Source of the DNA: Asparagopsis taxiformis
Lineage: Eukaryota; Rhodophyta; Florideophyceae; Bonnemaisoniales; Bonnemaisoniaceae
DNA: 64,000 nucleotides
Direction: 5' to 3'
Assembly: GCA_030407315.1 (NCBI GenBank)
Contig: JALQPE010002243.1
Span: forward strand, 1-64,000
In this document: positions 10,386-20,554 of the stretch, piece after piece
How the letters are laid out: the number at the start of each line of letters is the position of its first letter
Numbering within the stretch: position 1 is the first letter of the stretch
Made by a program: the position numbers and the translations under genes
The notes under the pieces: model-generated
Database searches by the model: none
Told to the model about the DNA's origin: nothing
The model's input: only the letters and a program-made list of their open reading frames with translations

Positions 10386-10780
10386 GTGCTGCCTGCAGCA
10401 GGGCCGCGCACTGTCCGCTCATCCTATCTGAGACAGTGCACCGTGTTGGTTCCATCTATTGTCCCAGGCAGCGTATTTCACTATCCGGCCATGTTGCCTT
10501 GGCCAATACAAAACACTATCCGCCAACACTGCTCAGTACAGTAAATTACATCATATCCAACTATTGAATAAATCATTAATTTTTACTGTCTCCATTCACT
10601 GCCTCAGTCAGTACGATGAGACAGTGTTTTTTACTGTCTGCAGACAGTGTTCCGTACTGTCTGCCAGACAGTGCAAATCACTGTCTCCAAGTCTGTCATT
10701 AATTATCATTTGCCGCATAGTGATTTTTACTGTCTCAGACAGTAAAAATCACTGTCTCACCGTACTGTCTGAGGCCCCCT
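10386..10780. repeat. Degenerate extension rich in ACTGTC/GACAGT palindromes
   Basis: After the regular array the same words continue irregularly: GAGACAGTGCACC, ACTGTCTGCAGACAGTG, ACTGTCTGCCAGACAGTG, ACTGTCTCAGACAGTAAAA and others up to about 10,770. The stretch looks like decayed or diverged units of the same repeat. Confidence 0.65.
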
Positions 10781-10916
10781 TTTCAACACCGTAGTGAAGG
10801 GAAGGCTCAACCTGGCTCTCAACAATTTTTCAAATACGCCACCAACTTCTGTTCAGCGAGATATCTCGAGACGATTCATTCTCCGGGTCTTTTTCGGACC
10901 CGACCATTGTAAATCG

Positions 10917-11645
10917 ATGGAGGATATCCCAGCAAGCACTCTGCATGATCTTCGGCAGGACCCACTTCTCGAACATCTCAGGAAGTCTTCTCTCCCATGC
11001 TTCTCATCTCCTTTTTCATATTACTTTTGGTCTCCTGTGCGTTCCATATCAACCCAACAGGACTTCACCTGTGGGCACAATTCAGATACTTTACACATTT
11101 CTGGAATACTTTGCAAAGGTGCTCAACTTATTTCTATGCACCCTGCTTGCTCCACACCATTCTCTGGTACATCTAGAGAGTTTTTCAAGTGTCATGAAAT
11201 AGCTTCCGGGTGTGTTGTACAAGCTTGCTACTCGAATTTGCTAAATTCTAAGATCTTACAGAAGACTTCTTCACCCTCCTTCTGGGCTGTAGATACTGTC
11301 TTCGAACCGGCTTCGGGACAAGAACACGCCCTACCTCATCTCTCTACTAAGGACAGATCTTCCGGCGGAATTAATCCTCTATCGTATGCAATTGTGCATT
11401 GTGTTTCCAAGAATAACTCCGATAATTCTAGTTTTACTGTGAATAGGGATTCAGGTTCCTGGTTCCTCCCTCTTACATCCGGGGTTCGAAAGGTTGGCCT
11501 GCTGCACAACTGCACTCCGTCACTTTGCAAAGTGGACAATAGGAGTGGAAGAGGAGGGATAACGCACGGTGGTCCTTCTTTCACAGAAGGAGGTTCGTTC
11601 TCTTTCATTACCAGAGCGGATGGTTATCCGCCAAGGACAGCGTAG
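10917..11645 (+). CDS. Hypothetical ORF, 242 aa, not recognised
   Basis: The first ATG in this open frame is at 10,917; the frame is open a little further upstream. The translation is Ser/Pro/Cys-rich, has no membrane segment or domain I recognise, and lies right after a repeat array. It may be a chance frame or a relic of a mobile element. Confidence 0.15.
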   Translation: MEDIPASTLHDLRQDPLLEHLRKSSLPCFSSPFSYYFWSPVRSISTQQDFTCGHNSDTLHISGILCKGAQLISMHPACSTPFSGTSREFFKCHEIASGCVVQACYSNLLNSKILQKTSSPSFWAVDTVFEPASGQEHALPHLSTKDRSSGGINPLSYAIVHCVSKNNSDNSSFTVNRDSGSWFLPLTSGVRKVGLLHNCTPSLCKVDNRSGRGGITHGGPSFTEGGSFSFITRADGYPPRTA

Positions 11646-11951
11646 AAATCTATGAAATTGTGTATTCGGTTTGGTTCGCCCTGTCAGAATGTTTTTTCTT
11701 GGATTCACTCATTCCTGTTCTACAGATACTACTTTTTGTACTTCTCCAGCCGAATATATGACTTTATTCCTTTCCGCACTCGTAAACTTGCACCTGATTG
11801 TCGCTAGACTACTTCCCTATCCTTTTCCGACGTATTTATTCCCCAGTCTACCTTCAGCATCCTTATCCATTCGTTGAACTACCGTCAACCGGAACCAGCT
11901 TCATCAGGGCGGAACATACCACGATAAAAGTAAAGGAAAAATAGTTTTTTG

Positions 11952-12005
11952 CTGCAGTAAAAAGTGATCTACCAAATGCATCTTCCTAGATCACTTTTAC
12001 TGCAG
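11952..12005. repeat. Short inverted repeat, 19-20 bp arms
   Basis: CTGCAGTAAAAAGTGATCTA (11,952-11,971) is matched by TAGATCACTTTTACTGCAG (11,987-12,005) with a 15-nt loop. The only difference is one A in the A-run. Confidence 0.75.
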
Positions 12006-12283
12006 TAACTGATCATATGAAAAATTATTTTTTCAAATTTTTTCTTGCTCGGCCGCTCAGCTTGCAATATACATTTCTACTCACAAGCGTGCAGTGTGTC
12101 AGTCCATGAAGTGTCCATGAATCATCGATGACTTGTCTATGATTTGTCAGTACCAAAAGAGCGCGCTTTCTCTGTTTCTGCAAGCGAAAACCCCGCCTCG
12201 TTGAGCCTACTGTGCACCAGTATTCAAAACTTGCGTCACGCTAAGCGCCATCGTCATCGCCTTTCGCATAGAGCACACCAAGT

Positions 12284-12352
12284 ACGCAGGATGGGGTCGT
12301 GGTGTGCAACCGCATCCCCACGGATGCGGTTCCGCACCACGGCCTCATCCTA
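12284..12352. repeat. Imperfect inverted repeat, about 30-bp arms
   Basis: AGGATGGGGTCGTGGTGTGC... is followed, after a loop of about 4 nt, by its imperfect reverse complement ending GCACCACGGCCTCATCCT, with about four mismatches. A transcript could form a long stem, but nothing shows that it is expressed. Confidence 0.6.
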
Positions 12353-12493
12353 CGATAAGGTTTTCCAGCCCATTTAGTCTTTTTTCCATTCCTCCCATTT
12401 TGTTTTTCTGCGGTTCTTCGTTGTTCTTCTGCTAACATAAGTTTCTGCCTTTCCTACGTTCCGTTTCGTCTTTCTCCAGGGATACTTCCATTA

Positions 12494-12803
12494 GTACGTT
12501 CTCTCACTTCTAATCGACCTTACAGCATCCCACTTTCTAGCACTAACAACTGTGTCATCCATTTCTTTCCATTTATGTGGTAACAGAAGTTTCTGGGTTC
12601 TCTACAATCCGCTTACCCAAGCTCTGGCTCCACTATCAACGGTATGTTCTCTCGCTTCTAATCATGCTTCAAGAATTACTGAAACTACATTCCTAGCACT
12701 AACCATTGATTCGTCTATTCTTCTCCTTCCAGGTGCTGACCGAAATTTCTGGCCTCCCTCCTCTCGTTTCATGCCCATGTTTATTTGTAGTTGCTTTATT
12801 TAG
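12494..12803 (+). CDS. Possible spliced gene fragment (two introns), product unknown
   Basis: Two intron-like segments lie close together: 12,494-12,586 (GTACGT ... CACTAAC ... GTAACAG) and 12,642-12,732 (GTATGT ... GCACTAACC ... CTTCCAG). Removing them joins short exons that stay open in one frame to a stop near 12,803. The middle exon is 55 nt. The C-terminal part reads GADRNFWPPSSRFM. I do not recognise the product. The upstream exon and start are not identified, so this is a partial model or a relic. Most genes in this window show no introns, which makes it stand out. Confidence 0.3.
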
Positions 12804-13079
12804 AGCTAGTGTTTTGCCGTTTAGTATCTAACATGGTAGAATAGCGTTTGGTTCGTCCGTCCAGTGCACAGATAAATTGAATGCCATTAAACTTTTGGCC
12901 ATAACCGACTATTTACTTATTCCATATCCACTACACCATATCGAAAATCTCTCGTTCCTGCTACTGACTGCAACATAATCTATTTCATTGTCCCTATGCG
13001 TATTCGCATTGCTCCGAGATATCGTTTCAGTCAGACCTATCCGTCCTGCGGTTTCTCCGCAAAAGTGCGATGTGCCGTT

Positions 13080-13790
13080 CATTCCACATTTTAGTTTCTA
13101 CCTAGAGCGCCCACCGGTACAACCACTCCACCCAGTGAACATTATCCACATCCACCCGATGGTAGAACCACTACATCCAGTGGAATTGAACTGTATCCAT
13201 TACAGTACTCTGAGGTGGAATCATTCCAACTTCCCCAGCAGGTTTGACAATAGAATATACCCTGTCTTTCCACAGTACTGTACTCTGGAAACCAAACCGC
13301 CCTTCGCCTTGGCAGTACATGCCCAGTCAATGGTCCCTTTCCAAATTATGATTTGGCCAGTTCCACCTGTCGACCTGGTCACGCCCCATGAACAAGAAGC
13401 CCACCTACTGTGGAATTATTCCAGTGTCTAAAATAATCATACTGTGGTAACCGTCCATTCAGCGAGTTCTGTTTCCGTCTGGTTCCAGACAACCCGCCGT
13501 CACGGTGTGCCCATTCCATTTTATAGTTTATTTCTAGGAAGAGCTGTGCCCCTTACACCACATATCGCAGTCACGGTGCACCCCATATCTAATAATAACC
13601 ATATACAGTACTGGTTCCACTCCAACCATCCGTGCCTGCGTGACTTGGCCTGTTCCAGTCCACCTACCGTCCCGCTCATATATGGTCCTGGTTCTTTTCC
13701 ATTCCTACGTGTCCTTCCGTACATGGTTCGGCCATCCCTTCACGGCCACACCACAGCTCCACTTGGTTCCTGCCTACAGTAAAAAAAATC
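13080..13790. repeat. Low-complexity stretch rich in TGGAA/TTCCA quasi-palindromes
   Basis: Words such as GTGGAATCATTCCA, GTGGAATTATTCCAGTG, CTGGTTCCAG and ACTGGTTCCACTCC recur through this stretch. A frame of 147 codons from 12,988 is open, but its Pro/His-rich translation follows the repeats and is not convincing. The remainder of 12,804-13,930 holds nothing I recognise. Confidence 0.45.
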
Positions 13791-13933
13791 GCCATGCTGG
13801 TTCCAGCCCATAATTTTTTACATTTTTTTCGATGGGCCTTATCCAAACGTTAGGGACGGGCGTTCCGCTAAAATATGATGGCTAATTCTACTGTACGGTA
13901 CGGTATTTTTCGTGGAAAATTCTCTATTTTTGC

Positions 13934-14110
13934 TTATGCTGTGTGGCTGATCTCATCCCGAACCTCTTTCAATTTATCATTGAGAATCTTGTCCGCATGT
14001 TCATGCATAAGTCGGAAGACTCTTTCCTCATTGACGAATTCTTGGTTTGAACCTCCCCCGATGGGGTCTGACTCGGAGTCAGAATGTTCCGGAGACTTGC
14101 CCGATGGCAT
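13934..14110 (-). pseudogene. gag: gag N-terminal fragment of a C-like element
   Basis: On the minus strand an ATG at 14,110 opens 58 codons beginning MPSGKSPEHSDSESD. The piece around VFRLMHEHADKILNDKLKEV resembles residues around 37-57 of the gag of element C, which also starts MP and is acidic/Ser-rich at its N-terminus. The frame ends at a stop and the rest of gag and all of pol are missing, so this is the stump of a truncated element. Confidence 0.65.
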
Positions 14111-14207
14111 CACTTCTACTCTTGCTCAATGAGCTCACGTCCAACGACGAGTTTACTCTTCTTGAGTGGCTTCGGTGAGTCGCCGGTTGGCTGAGCTGAC
14201 GGTAAGA

Positions 14208-14884
14208 TTCTAGGTCGAGAGACCAATGTAGTAGGCAGAAAATCCGCAAATTGGCAAAACCACCCTACAGGTGTCCCGAGCCTCGGTAGTGTGGTAGAGC
14301 AAGCGAATCTTGCGTCAACCGCCAATGGCGAGTATACCACGAATGGTCTTCCGGTGATTCCGGGTGAAGGTTGGGGGTGCTCACGCACGGAGTGCGTATT
14401 GATGGAGCAAAAGACGTAACCCGTCGATCTGTATAGCTAACGCTAATTCGTCATGGAAGGATAGAAAAGAGCAATGAAAACACTGTTCAGTGGAGTCGTA
14501 AATTCCACGTGAGTTTACGTTACCTCTAAAGGTTAAGCACTCTGGCTAATCCAGAGGCGTTTTATACTAGACTAAGTTACTGTAAACAGTTAGGGTAGGT
14601 AGACAGTTAGGAATAAATATCCTTATGTGCACCAATCAGATCCCTGATTATGGCGACTGCGGGAGCCCGCCAGATCACCGACTGTTAGTATTACAGTGTA
14701 AAGTTAGCTGAGTCTGCTTAGTTAAAATTTGCCCCTTGTGGGGTCTTTAGTTGTCCCAATGGGTCCCCTTCCGTGACTGGTCCGAGATACAGCGAGACTG
14801 TTTCCATTGGTTATTCCCGAACCGGGGTCGTCCAATAGGATGTCGACACGACCCCACCAGGCCAGACCACACCGTGGTATGACA
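14208..14884 (-). mobile_element. LTR (14,227-14,884) and primer-binding site of a truncated C-like element
   Basis: The minus-strand LTR starts TGTCATACCACGGTG and ends CTACTACA. It is followed by one base and the shared primer-binding site (14,225-14,208). It can be followed along the 683-bp LTR of element C, for example in the segment with GCCCCTTGTGGGGTC on the plus strand and in the AATAAATATCC region, but it is clearly diverged and 658 bp long. Together with the gag stump it marks an old C-family insertion whose downstream part is lost. Confidence 0.8.
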
Positions 14885-15566
14885 GGAGCGTCGATGCGAG
14901 CGCGTGCGCGCGAACGTTGCCACGAAACCGCGAATCCGGCGCCACGTGTAGCGATTTCTACTAACTTCCCTTTATTTCCCCTTTTTAGGTTCATTATGAC
15001 GAAAGTCTTTTTCCCAAATATTCCCTTTTGCGTTCGAGCGAGCGGCCGCCGGCCGGACGCGCAAGGGCAACCTGTCCTAGATAGTTAGCTACTAATGGTC
15101 GTTCTGTTCCGCACCTTACCAATAAACAGTCCGCGCTTTCGCAGCTACGAGTTAAGCGTCTAGCGCGTCGCGAGGACCGATTGTGTTACAACGTTGCGTG
15201 CGGGGTTGCTCACGATCGCCGACGTACGTGAGCGCGCGCTGCGTTTACCGACCGTCGAACTGCGTCGCTCCGCGATACTGCGCGTTGCGTCGCATACTAC
15301 TCGCCCAGGGATTTACGAACCTTGCGTAGATCGCGTTGTGCTCGAGTTTACTCGGTAACCTCACCCTGAGATCACAGCTTGCGCCGGCCCGCGAATCCCG
15401 TGTTGCGATCGATCCTTGCGCGTTCCGCCGTTGTACCACCCGGCCACCACTGCGACCGAGCGACGCGCGAAACGCAAGTTCAACAGCGCGATCCGGTTCA
15501 CCTCTCCCTGACACGGCTGGCGCTTCTAGAACTCCCTTAGCGGTCACCATCCCGGCTGGTCCTACA
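14885..15566 (+). repeat. Partial D-type LTR
   Basis: From about 14,930 to 15,566 this matches the LTR of element D (60,542-61,327): GGCGCCACGTGTAGCGATTT, GACGAAAGTCTTTTTCCCAA, the CCAATAAACAG segment with an AATAAA at 15,121, GCGAATCCCGTGTTGCGATC and the end GGTCCTACA. About the first 115 bp are missing where the C-like element abuts. No primer-binding site follows, so it is a solo or truncated LTR. Confidence 0.85.
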
Positions 15567-15570
15567 CAAC

Positions 15571-17126
15571 CTACCAGAACTAGGAGTATCTCGAACTGTC
15601 CTCACGCTGTACCGTAGGGAACCCCTCCTCCGAGCATTGCACTACACTATTATGTGAAGTTATTACGCCGATATCACTCTCCAGTCTTCGTCTCCTAGAC
15701 TTTGCATTTATCGAATGTATGACAGCACTCTCTTTTCCATGTTTCCTGCCTACTATTTCATATCACCACTATTCAATGTCTCCATCAGATAGCTCCAGCC
15801 TTGTTCCTCATCGTTAATCAATACTGGAGGGTAGAGTAGCTTGCCAGTCAGTCCCGTCAAGAACGTTACCGTTCTTTGGAGTCTCTTTCTTCAATGATCT
15901 TTCTTATTATAATCTTCAAACGTACATTTACTATTTAGTTCAATTCATACTGGTATACATATTTAAACATTTCTTCCATCATAACCACAGTTCTTTCGTA
16001 ATAACACTTTCGAGCGTTGGATTTGTTTGTATAACATGTCTATCCATCGGTAGCTGTAGTGCAACACACCTTACACGTGTGGCACTTTGGATTTGGTCCA
16101 GACCTATTCGGCGGGATCTCACTGACTGTCTGTCCGCAGCAAATTATCTATTCTAAACATTGTAATTTATTTTAGTTTAGCTATTTATTTTTATTCTAGG
16201 ATTTCTTTTGGGATCTTCGTCGGGGCGAAGACTCCAGCATCCATAATTATACCCAGGGTATTTTTCGACCCTTGGGATTGTAAAGCACCGAAAGTTGGCT
16301 GCTGCAGTGGTACCCACCTTTTCTGCAGATTGCACTTCGTCTGTGACTGTGGCTTATTACGCTTGGCGCGCTTCCGGACCCCGATAACAACAGTTGGTTC
16401 ATCAGTGCGGTGACCGCGGAAGTTCTCATTCCCCTTTTCTTCGTTCCTTTCTTCCGTTTCTTTCCCTTTTTACTTTCGTTTCGATATTTCGTTTCGTTTT
16501 TCTCACCCCCTACCGGACTTTGGCCTACGACCGCCCACTTCTGCGCAAGCCTGCGGCCTTGTCGCGATACTGGCTCATCTGCTGTGGCCTTCCGGCATAC
16601 CCCGTGGCCTACGGCCTACTAACCACCGAGCTCTGCTCTCCCCTTTCCGAGGTACCGGATCGGAGACTGGCAGTGGACTGTGGTCCCCTCTTCTCCAAGA
16701 AAAGTCTTTGACCGCCCGAGTTTACACTCATCTAAGTCTCCGCCCTCGCGCAAGGTGTGCTCGGCTATCGGTACCTTACTTGCCGCCTTCATTCTCTTTT
16801 CTCCCCTTTTGTCTCACATTGTGCCCAGTGAAGCACTCCCCTTTCCTTCTGGGTTCACATCTGCCAAGTGAACCACCATTTAGGTAACCGCACTTCGCTG
16901 CTACCCTTTCGTTCTCTCGAGTCCCTTAGTAACCAAAACCGAATGCTCCAGGAACTTGACAAGTGACTGTATCCCTCAGATTCTAATAGAGTCCCCGGAA
17001 CGGACTTACAACCCGTTACGAGAACACCGGAGATTCGACTCTCTACCACCTAGCAGGACTAGGAGGATCTCGAACTGTCCTCACGCTGTGCCAAAGGGAA
17101 CCCCTCCTCCGAGCATTTCACTACAG
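15571..17126. repeat. Pair of 77-bp direct repeats (15,571-15,647 and 17,050-17,126)
   Basis: Both copies contain TCTCGAACTGTCCTCACGCT and GGGAACCCCTCCTCCGAGCA with a few differences, about 1.48 kb apart in the same orientation. The sequence between them has no gene I recognise. The layout could be a small terminal-direct-repeat (TRIM-like) element, or two copies of a repeat end. 15,648-17,049 and 17,127-17,504 otherwise hold nothing I can support. Confidence 0.55.
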
Positions 17127-17504
17127 TAGCCTCATGGAGACAACACGGATAATAAAAATTTGTTTACTGGAATCTACTACATTCATTTCATAACCCCGTC
17201 AAATTTCCATTACAGTTCACTACAGATTGAGAGGCACTGTATTCTCAACCATGGTATAGTTGGGGAACTTCGAGGTGCAAAACTTTAGCAACCGTCTCCT
17301 CGCTGAAGGATTGGGCTTTGGACCATGTTTTATTATATCGTTTGGAGGGGTATCAAAAATGAAAATAAATATGTCGCATTGGAATACAAACCCATTTCTA
17401 CAATAAATTGTTGTGACGCTTATCCATTCATGTGCTGCTGTCAAGAAATTGTGTACTGGACCTGCGTACTGGACCTGTTTTGTTGAGTAAAGAATTGGTC
17501 ATTT

Positions 17505-18502
17505 TTGTCATTCTTTACAGACTAGCTACTGTAATTCTTCGCTACGACAAAATATTTGATCAAATAATTAGCTAGAAATTAGATTTTCTTTATTGGATCT
17601 ACCACCGCCGCTGCCGCACAAATTAGCTCTACACCTGGTGGAGGAATTTTCCTCGCCAGTTGATAGGTATATAAGCAGCGATACCAAACCGGTTCCTGGA
17701 AATTCCATCCCATCATCACAGTCAATCATCCCTTAAGCGCCAGTAAAGCACTTCCCTTGGCAATCCCCCGCCCTGCGCGTGCCCCGGTCGCGATTCACAG
17801 CCACACCCCTCGAGCCCCGCGATCGGTAATTAATCTCCGCCCTCTTCGGGCAACTGCACTCGCCTCCGGAGAAGGCAACCCTATCCCTACACGTGACAAA
17901 CATTTTCTGGAAATCAAAACACTTTGGAAAATTTACTGGAAATTATTATTTCAGACTGAGTTTTTCTGACAATTTTATACCACTGGTGCTGGAATGTGCA
18001 ATTCTCTTGCTTTCCACTCTTCATTAGGCCACCACTGTCAGAAAAACTCAGTCTGAAATAATAATTTCCAGTAAATTTTCCAAAGTGTTTTGATTTCCAG
18101 AAAATGTTTGACACGTGTAGGGATAGGGTTGCCTTCTCAGGAGGCGAGTGCAGTTGCCCGAAGAGGTCGGAGATTAATTACCGATCGCGGGGCTCGAGGG
18201 GTGTGGCTGTGAATCGCGACCGGGGCACGCGCAGGGCGGGGGATTGCCAAGGGAAGTGCTTTACTGACGCTTAAGGGATGATTGACTGTGATGATGGGAT
18301 GGAATTTCCAGGAACCGGTTTGGTATCGCTGCTTATATACCTATCAACTGGCGAGGAAAATTCCTCCACCAGGTGTAGAGCTAATTTGTGCGGCAGCGGC
18401 GGTGGTAGATCCAATAAAGAAAATCTAATTTCTAGCTAATTATTTGATCAAATATTTTGTCGTAGCGAAGAATTACAGTAGCTAGTCTGTAAAGAATGAC
18501 AA
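17505..18502. repeat. 998-bp near-perfect hairpin locus (467-bp arms, 64-nt loop)
   Basis: The left arm 17,505-17,971 and the right arm 18,036-18,502 are reverse complements of equal length. Reading them base by base I found about four mismatches (for example in ACACGTG(A/T)CAAACA), so identity is above 99%. The loop is 17,972-18,035. Each arm contains a GTATATAAG TATA-like element. The ends are TTGTCATTCTTTACAG. I saw no clear target duplication and no transposase. It could be a foldback transposon or a recent inverted duplication giving long double-stranded RNA. Confidence 0.93.
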
Positions 18503-19909
18503 CCACTTGTGATTGGCTTCTACACCTTATATTAATGCCTATGAAAATAATTTAATTGTCACGTTTTCTGAAGACCGTTCAAATACACGAACCAATCATC
18601 CTCTAGTACGCTTGGCTTTAGCCAATGGCTGGGCTTTATTTTTTCCACGTGGCTCATGTGGTGGTTCAAGCACTGCTGGCGTCACTGTACAGTACGCCAG
18701 CGGTGTATTCACCACTCTCATCTGTACTTGCCGTGGCGCGCCCTTTCGGCAAAAAAGTTATGGCCTCAGCTGCACGGTTCCGACCGTTCAGTTGAGGCCG
18801 AAATTTCTGATGCCGGCGGGAACAACTGCCGCTTCCAGCGCAACGTAGATAGCTAGAACTCTCGGATAAGCTGTAAAAAATTGATTAGTCAACTAGCTTT
18901 ACGTAGAACTAGGAACGACCGGAAACAGACTACTAGAATTAGAATTCTTTTCAAATCTCCAATGTCGTTCGTTAACTGTGTCGGACTTTTATTAGAAAGC
19001 TAAGGGGTCCACTGAAAGCGCAAATCGCGTTACAATTTGGACGCTCCAGGTATAGATATATTTCAGTTGTCGAGTGGAACCACTGCAGTCCACACGGTCG
19101 AAACTCACTGGCCATCGCCAATGGGCACTTCTTCACTTGATCCCTGCTGTATAGCAAAACTTTTGTAAAGCATGGACTACTGTAGTTTCTGTCAGCAACT
19201 CGAAGTATTCCCAACAGAAATTGTTGGGAGTATGCGACGTGTCTACTCCGCCGCTGTGCCGAACTGCCCATAAAGAACCCATGTGTCAAATTGCCGTATT
19301 CCTCCAGCGCACATATCTAATGGGTGCCCATGAGTACCGCTTTCATTATCTGAAATAGTATGAGGCCGTAGTTGTTGCAACAATGGAGATGATGAATTGG
19401 GTCTGGAGTGACAGTTTGGATAAGAAAGGCATCGAGAAAACGAATGTTGCAATTGCGCCTTTAATAAAGATGATAGCAGAGGTTGAATACCATCGGGTTG
19501 ACACATGTATGAACACTGAGTTGAGTTTCTGCTTCCATTCAGTCGTGCTCGGTCAGGCATGGAATGAAGGTATTGTCGACCACCGAGACAGGACAGTCGC
19601 GATGCCTTGTTGACCTGGTCACGACAACCAAAACTCGGTCGTCACTAGTGATATGGTGTACAGACGGACAACTGGAAGGTCGGCTGTGGTTGTGCTCTGA
19701 ATGAGCGCTAGCTACGTGGGAATCAGTACACGGGCTTGGGTCAATGGAATAATGACATTTGATGAAGCAGCGCGACAAGTCCCTTTTTGTGGACACGCAG
19801 GCAGTCGGAGCTTTCCTCCGAACACCTGTCGGAAGGTATATTTCTCATGTCGAGTGTTCAAATCAGTTTCGCGTTATGGATGGCATGGCGTGATAGAAAA
19901 TCATGACTA
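18503..19909. other. Intergenic, no gene recognised
   Basis: Frames of up to about 110 codons exist on both strands, but none has a domain or a transit/signal peptide I recognise. The 5' end of the SDHAF2 transcript probably lies in the last few hundred bases. Confidence 0.35.
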
Positions 19910-20038
19910 ATGGAAATGAAATTACAGATGTTCCATTCAGACTTACAGTTACGTGGCCCATCGCCAAATTGCCACCATTATGGATGGCGTTGTAGCCAGC
20001 GGTTGTTTGTTGCCAACTTCCGACTCCTTTACGGTGCA

Positions 20039-20464
20039 ATGAATGCCGGTGCTCATCGAGTAACAACTGGCGTGGTACGACGCATTGCGCGACACAATGG
20101 CGGATGTATTGCGCCGCACATGAGTCAGCGCGCATATCGTGGCGACAGCAAGTCATGGCAGAAACAGCATATTCTTTCCCCTCAAGGCGGCGCGCCCATC
20201 CCGCTGGATCTTTCTGTTCGTAAGAGAAGAATTGTGTACCGAAGTAAGCAGCGTGGATGGCTGGAGCTCGACGTTTTGTTTGGAGGATGGGCTGTAAAGC
20301 ATGTACCTGCTATGACAGACGAGAAGTCAATTGCCATGGTGGAGAAATTGCTGGAGGAGGACACACCGGCCGTACTCCGGTGGGTTCTGGGACAGGAAGT
20401 GCCGCCACGTGAATATGAGAATGACGTTATGCAAAGTTTGCGTAGATATGCTAACGGTGAGTAG
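20039..20464 (+). CDS. SDHAF2: Succinate dehydrogenase assembly factor 2 (SDHAF2/Sdh5 family), mitochondrial
   Basis: SDHAF2/Sdh5 proteins help attach FAD to the flavoprotein subunit of succinate dehydrogenase in the mitochondrial matrix. The C-terminal half carries the family core: RKRRIVYRSKQRGWLELDVL, then FGGWAVKHVPAMTDEKSIAM and VEKLLEEDTPAVLRWVLGQE. The preferred start, 141 codons, begins MNAGAHRVTTGVVRRIARHN, which is basic, Ser/Thr-containing and free of acidic residues, as in a mitochondrial presequence. The frame stays open to an ATG at 19,910 (184 codons), but the extra residues look less like a targeting peptide. The next gene is convergent and its stop is only 90 bp away. No intron is seen. 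Confidence 0.85.
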   Translation: MNAGAHRVTTGVVRRIARHNGGCIAPHMSQRAYRGDSKSWQKQHILSPQGGAPIPLDLSVRKRRIVYRSKQRGWLELDVLFGGWAVKHVPAMTDEKSIAMVEKLLEEDTPAVLRWVLGQEVPPREYENDVMQSLRRYANGE

Positions 20465-20554
20465 CGTAGTGTTTACGTTTAGATAATGTTTTTTCTCCAA
20501 CTACATCGCATATCCGCTCCAGGAGCCTTGTCACTAGAGCGAACAATATCACTC

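Larger units (their letters stand above)
11646..12493. other. Non-coding stretch with two hairpins
   Basis: No gene is recognised. The stretch contains the hairpins at 11,952-12,005 and 12,284-12,352. A CTAAC branch-like site and a TTTCTCCAG acceptor-like end near 12,480 may belong to the spliced segment that follows. Confidence 0.3.

Noticed and set aside
12988..13431. 147-codon frame in the TGGAA-rich stretch
   Set aside because: The Pro/His-rich translation follows the low-complexity repeats and lacks a domain.
16980..17050. tRNA-like segment (GGACTTACAACCCGT resembles an anticodon arm for UAC; GATTCGAC resembles a T-loop)
   Set aside because: The acceptor and D arms do not pair and the T-arm is irregular. 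I could not build a cloverleaf.
17050..17126. Pol III A/B-box (SINE head) on the minus strand of the 77-bp repeat
   Set aside because: TGGCACAGCGTG and AGTTCGAGATCC resemble the boxes but are only about 18 nt apart, far closer than in tRNA-derived SINEs.
17757..17969. 70-aa frame in the left arm of the 998-bp hairpin
   Set aside because: It ends at the arm boundary and shows no domain; it is probably chance.
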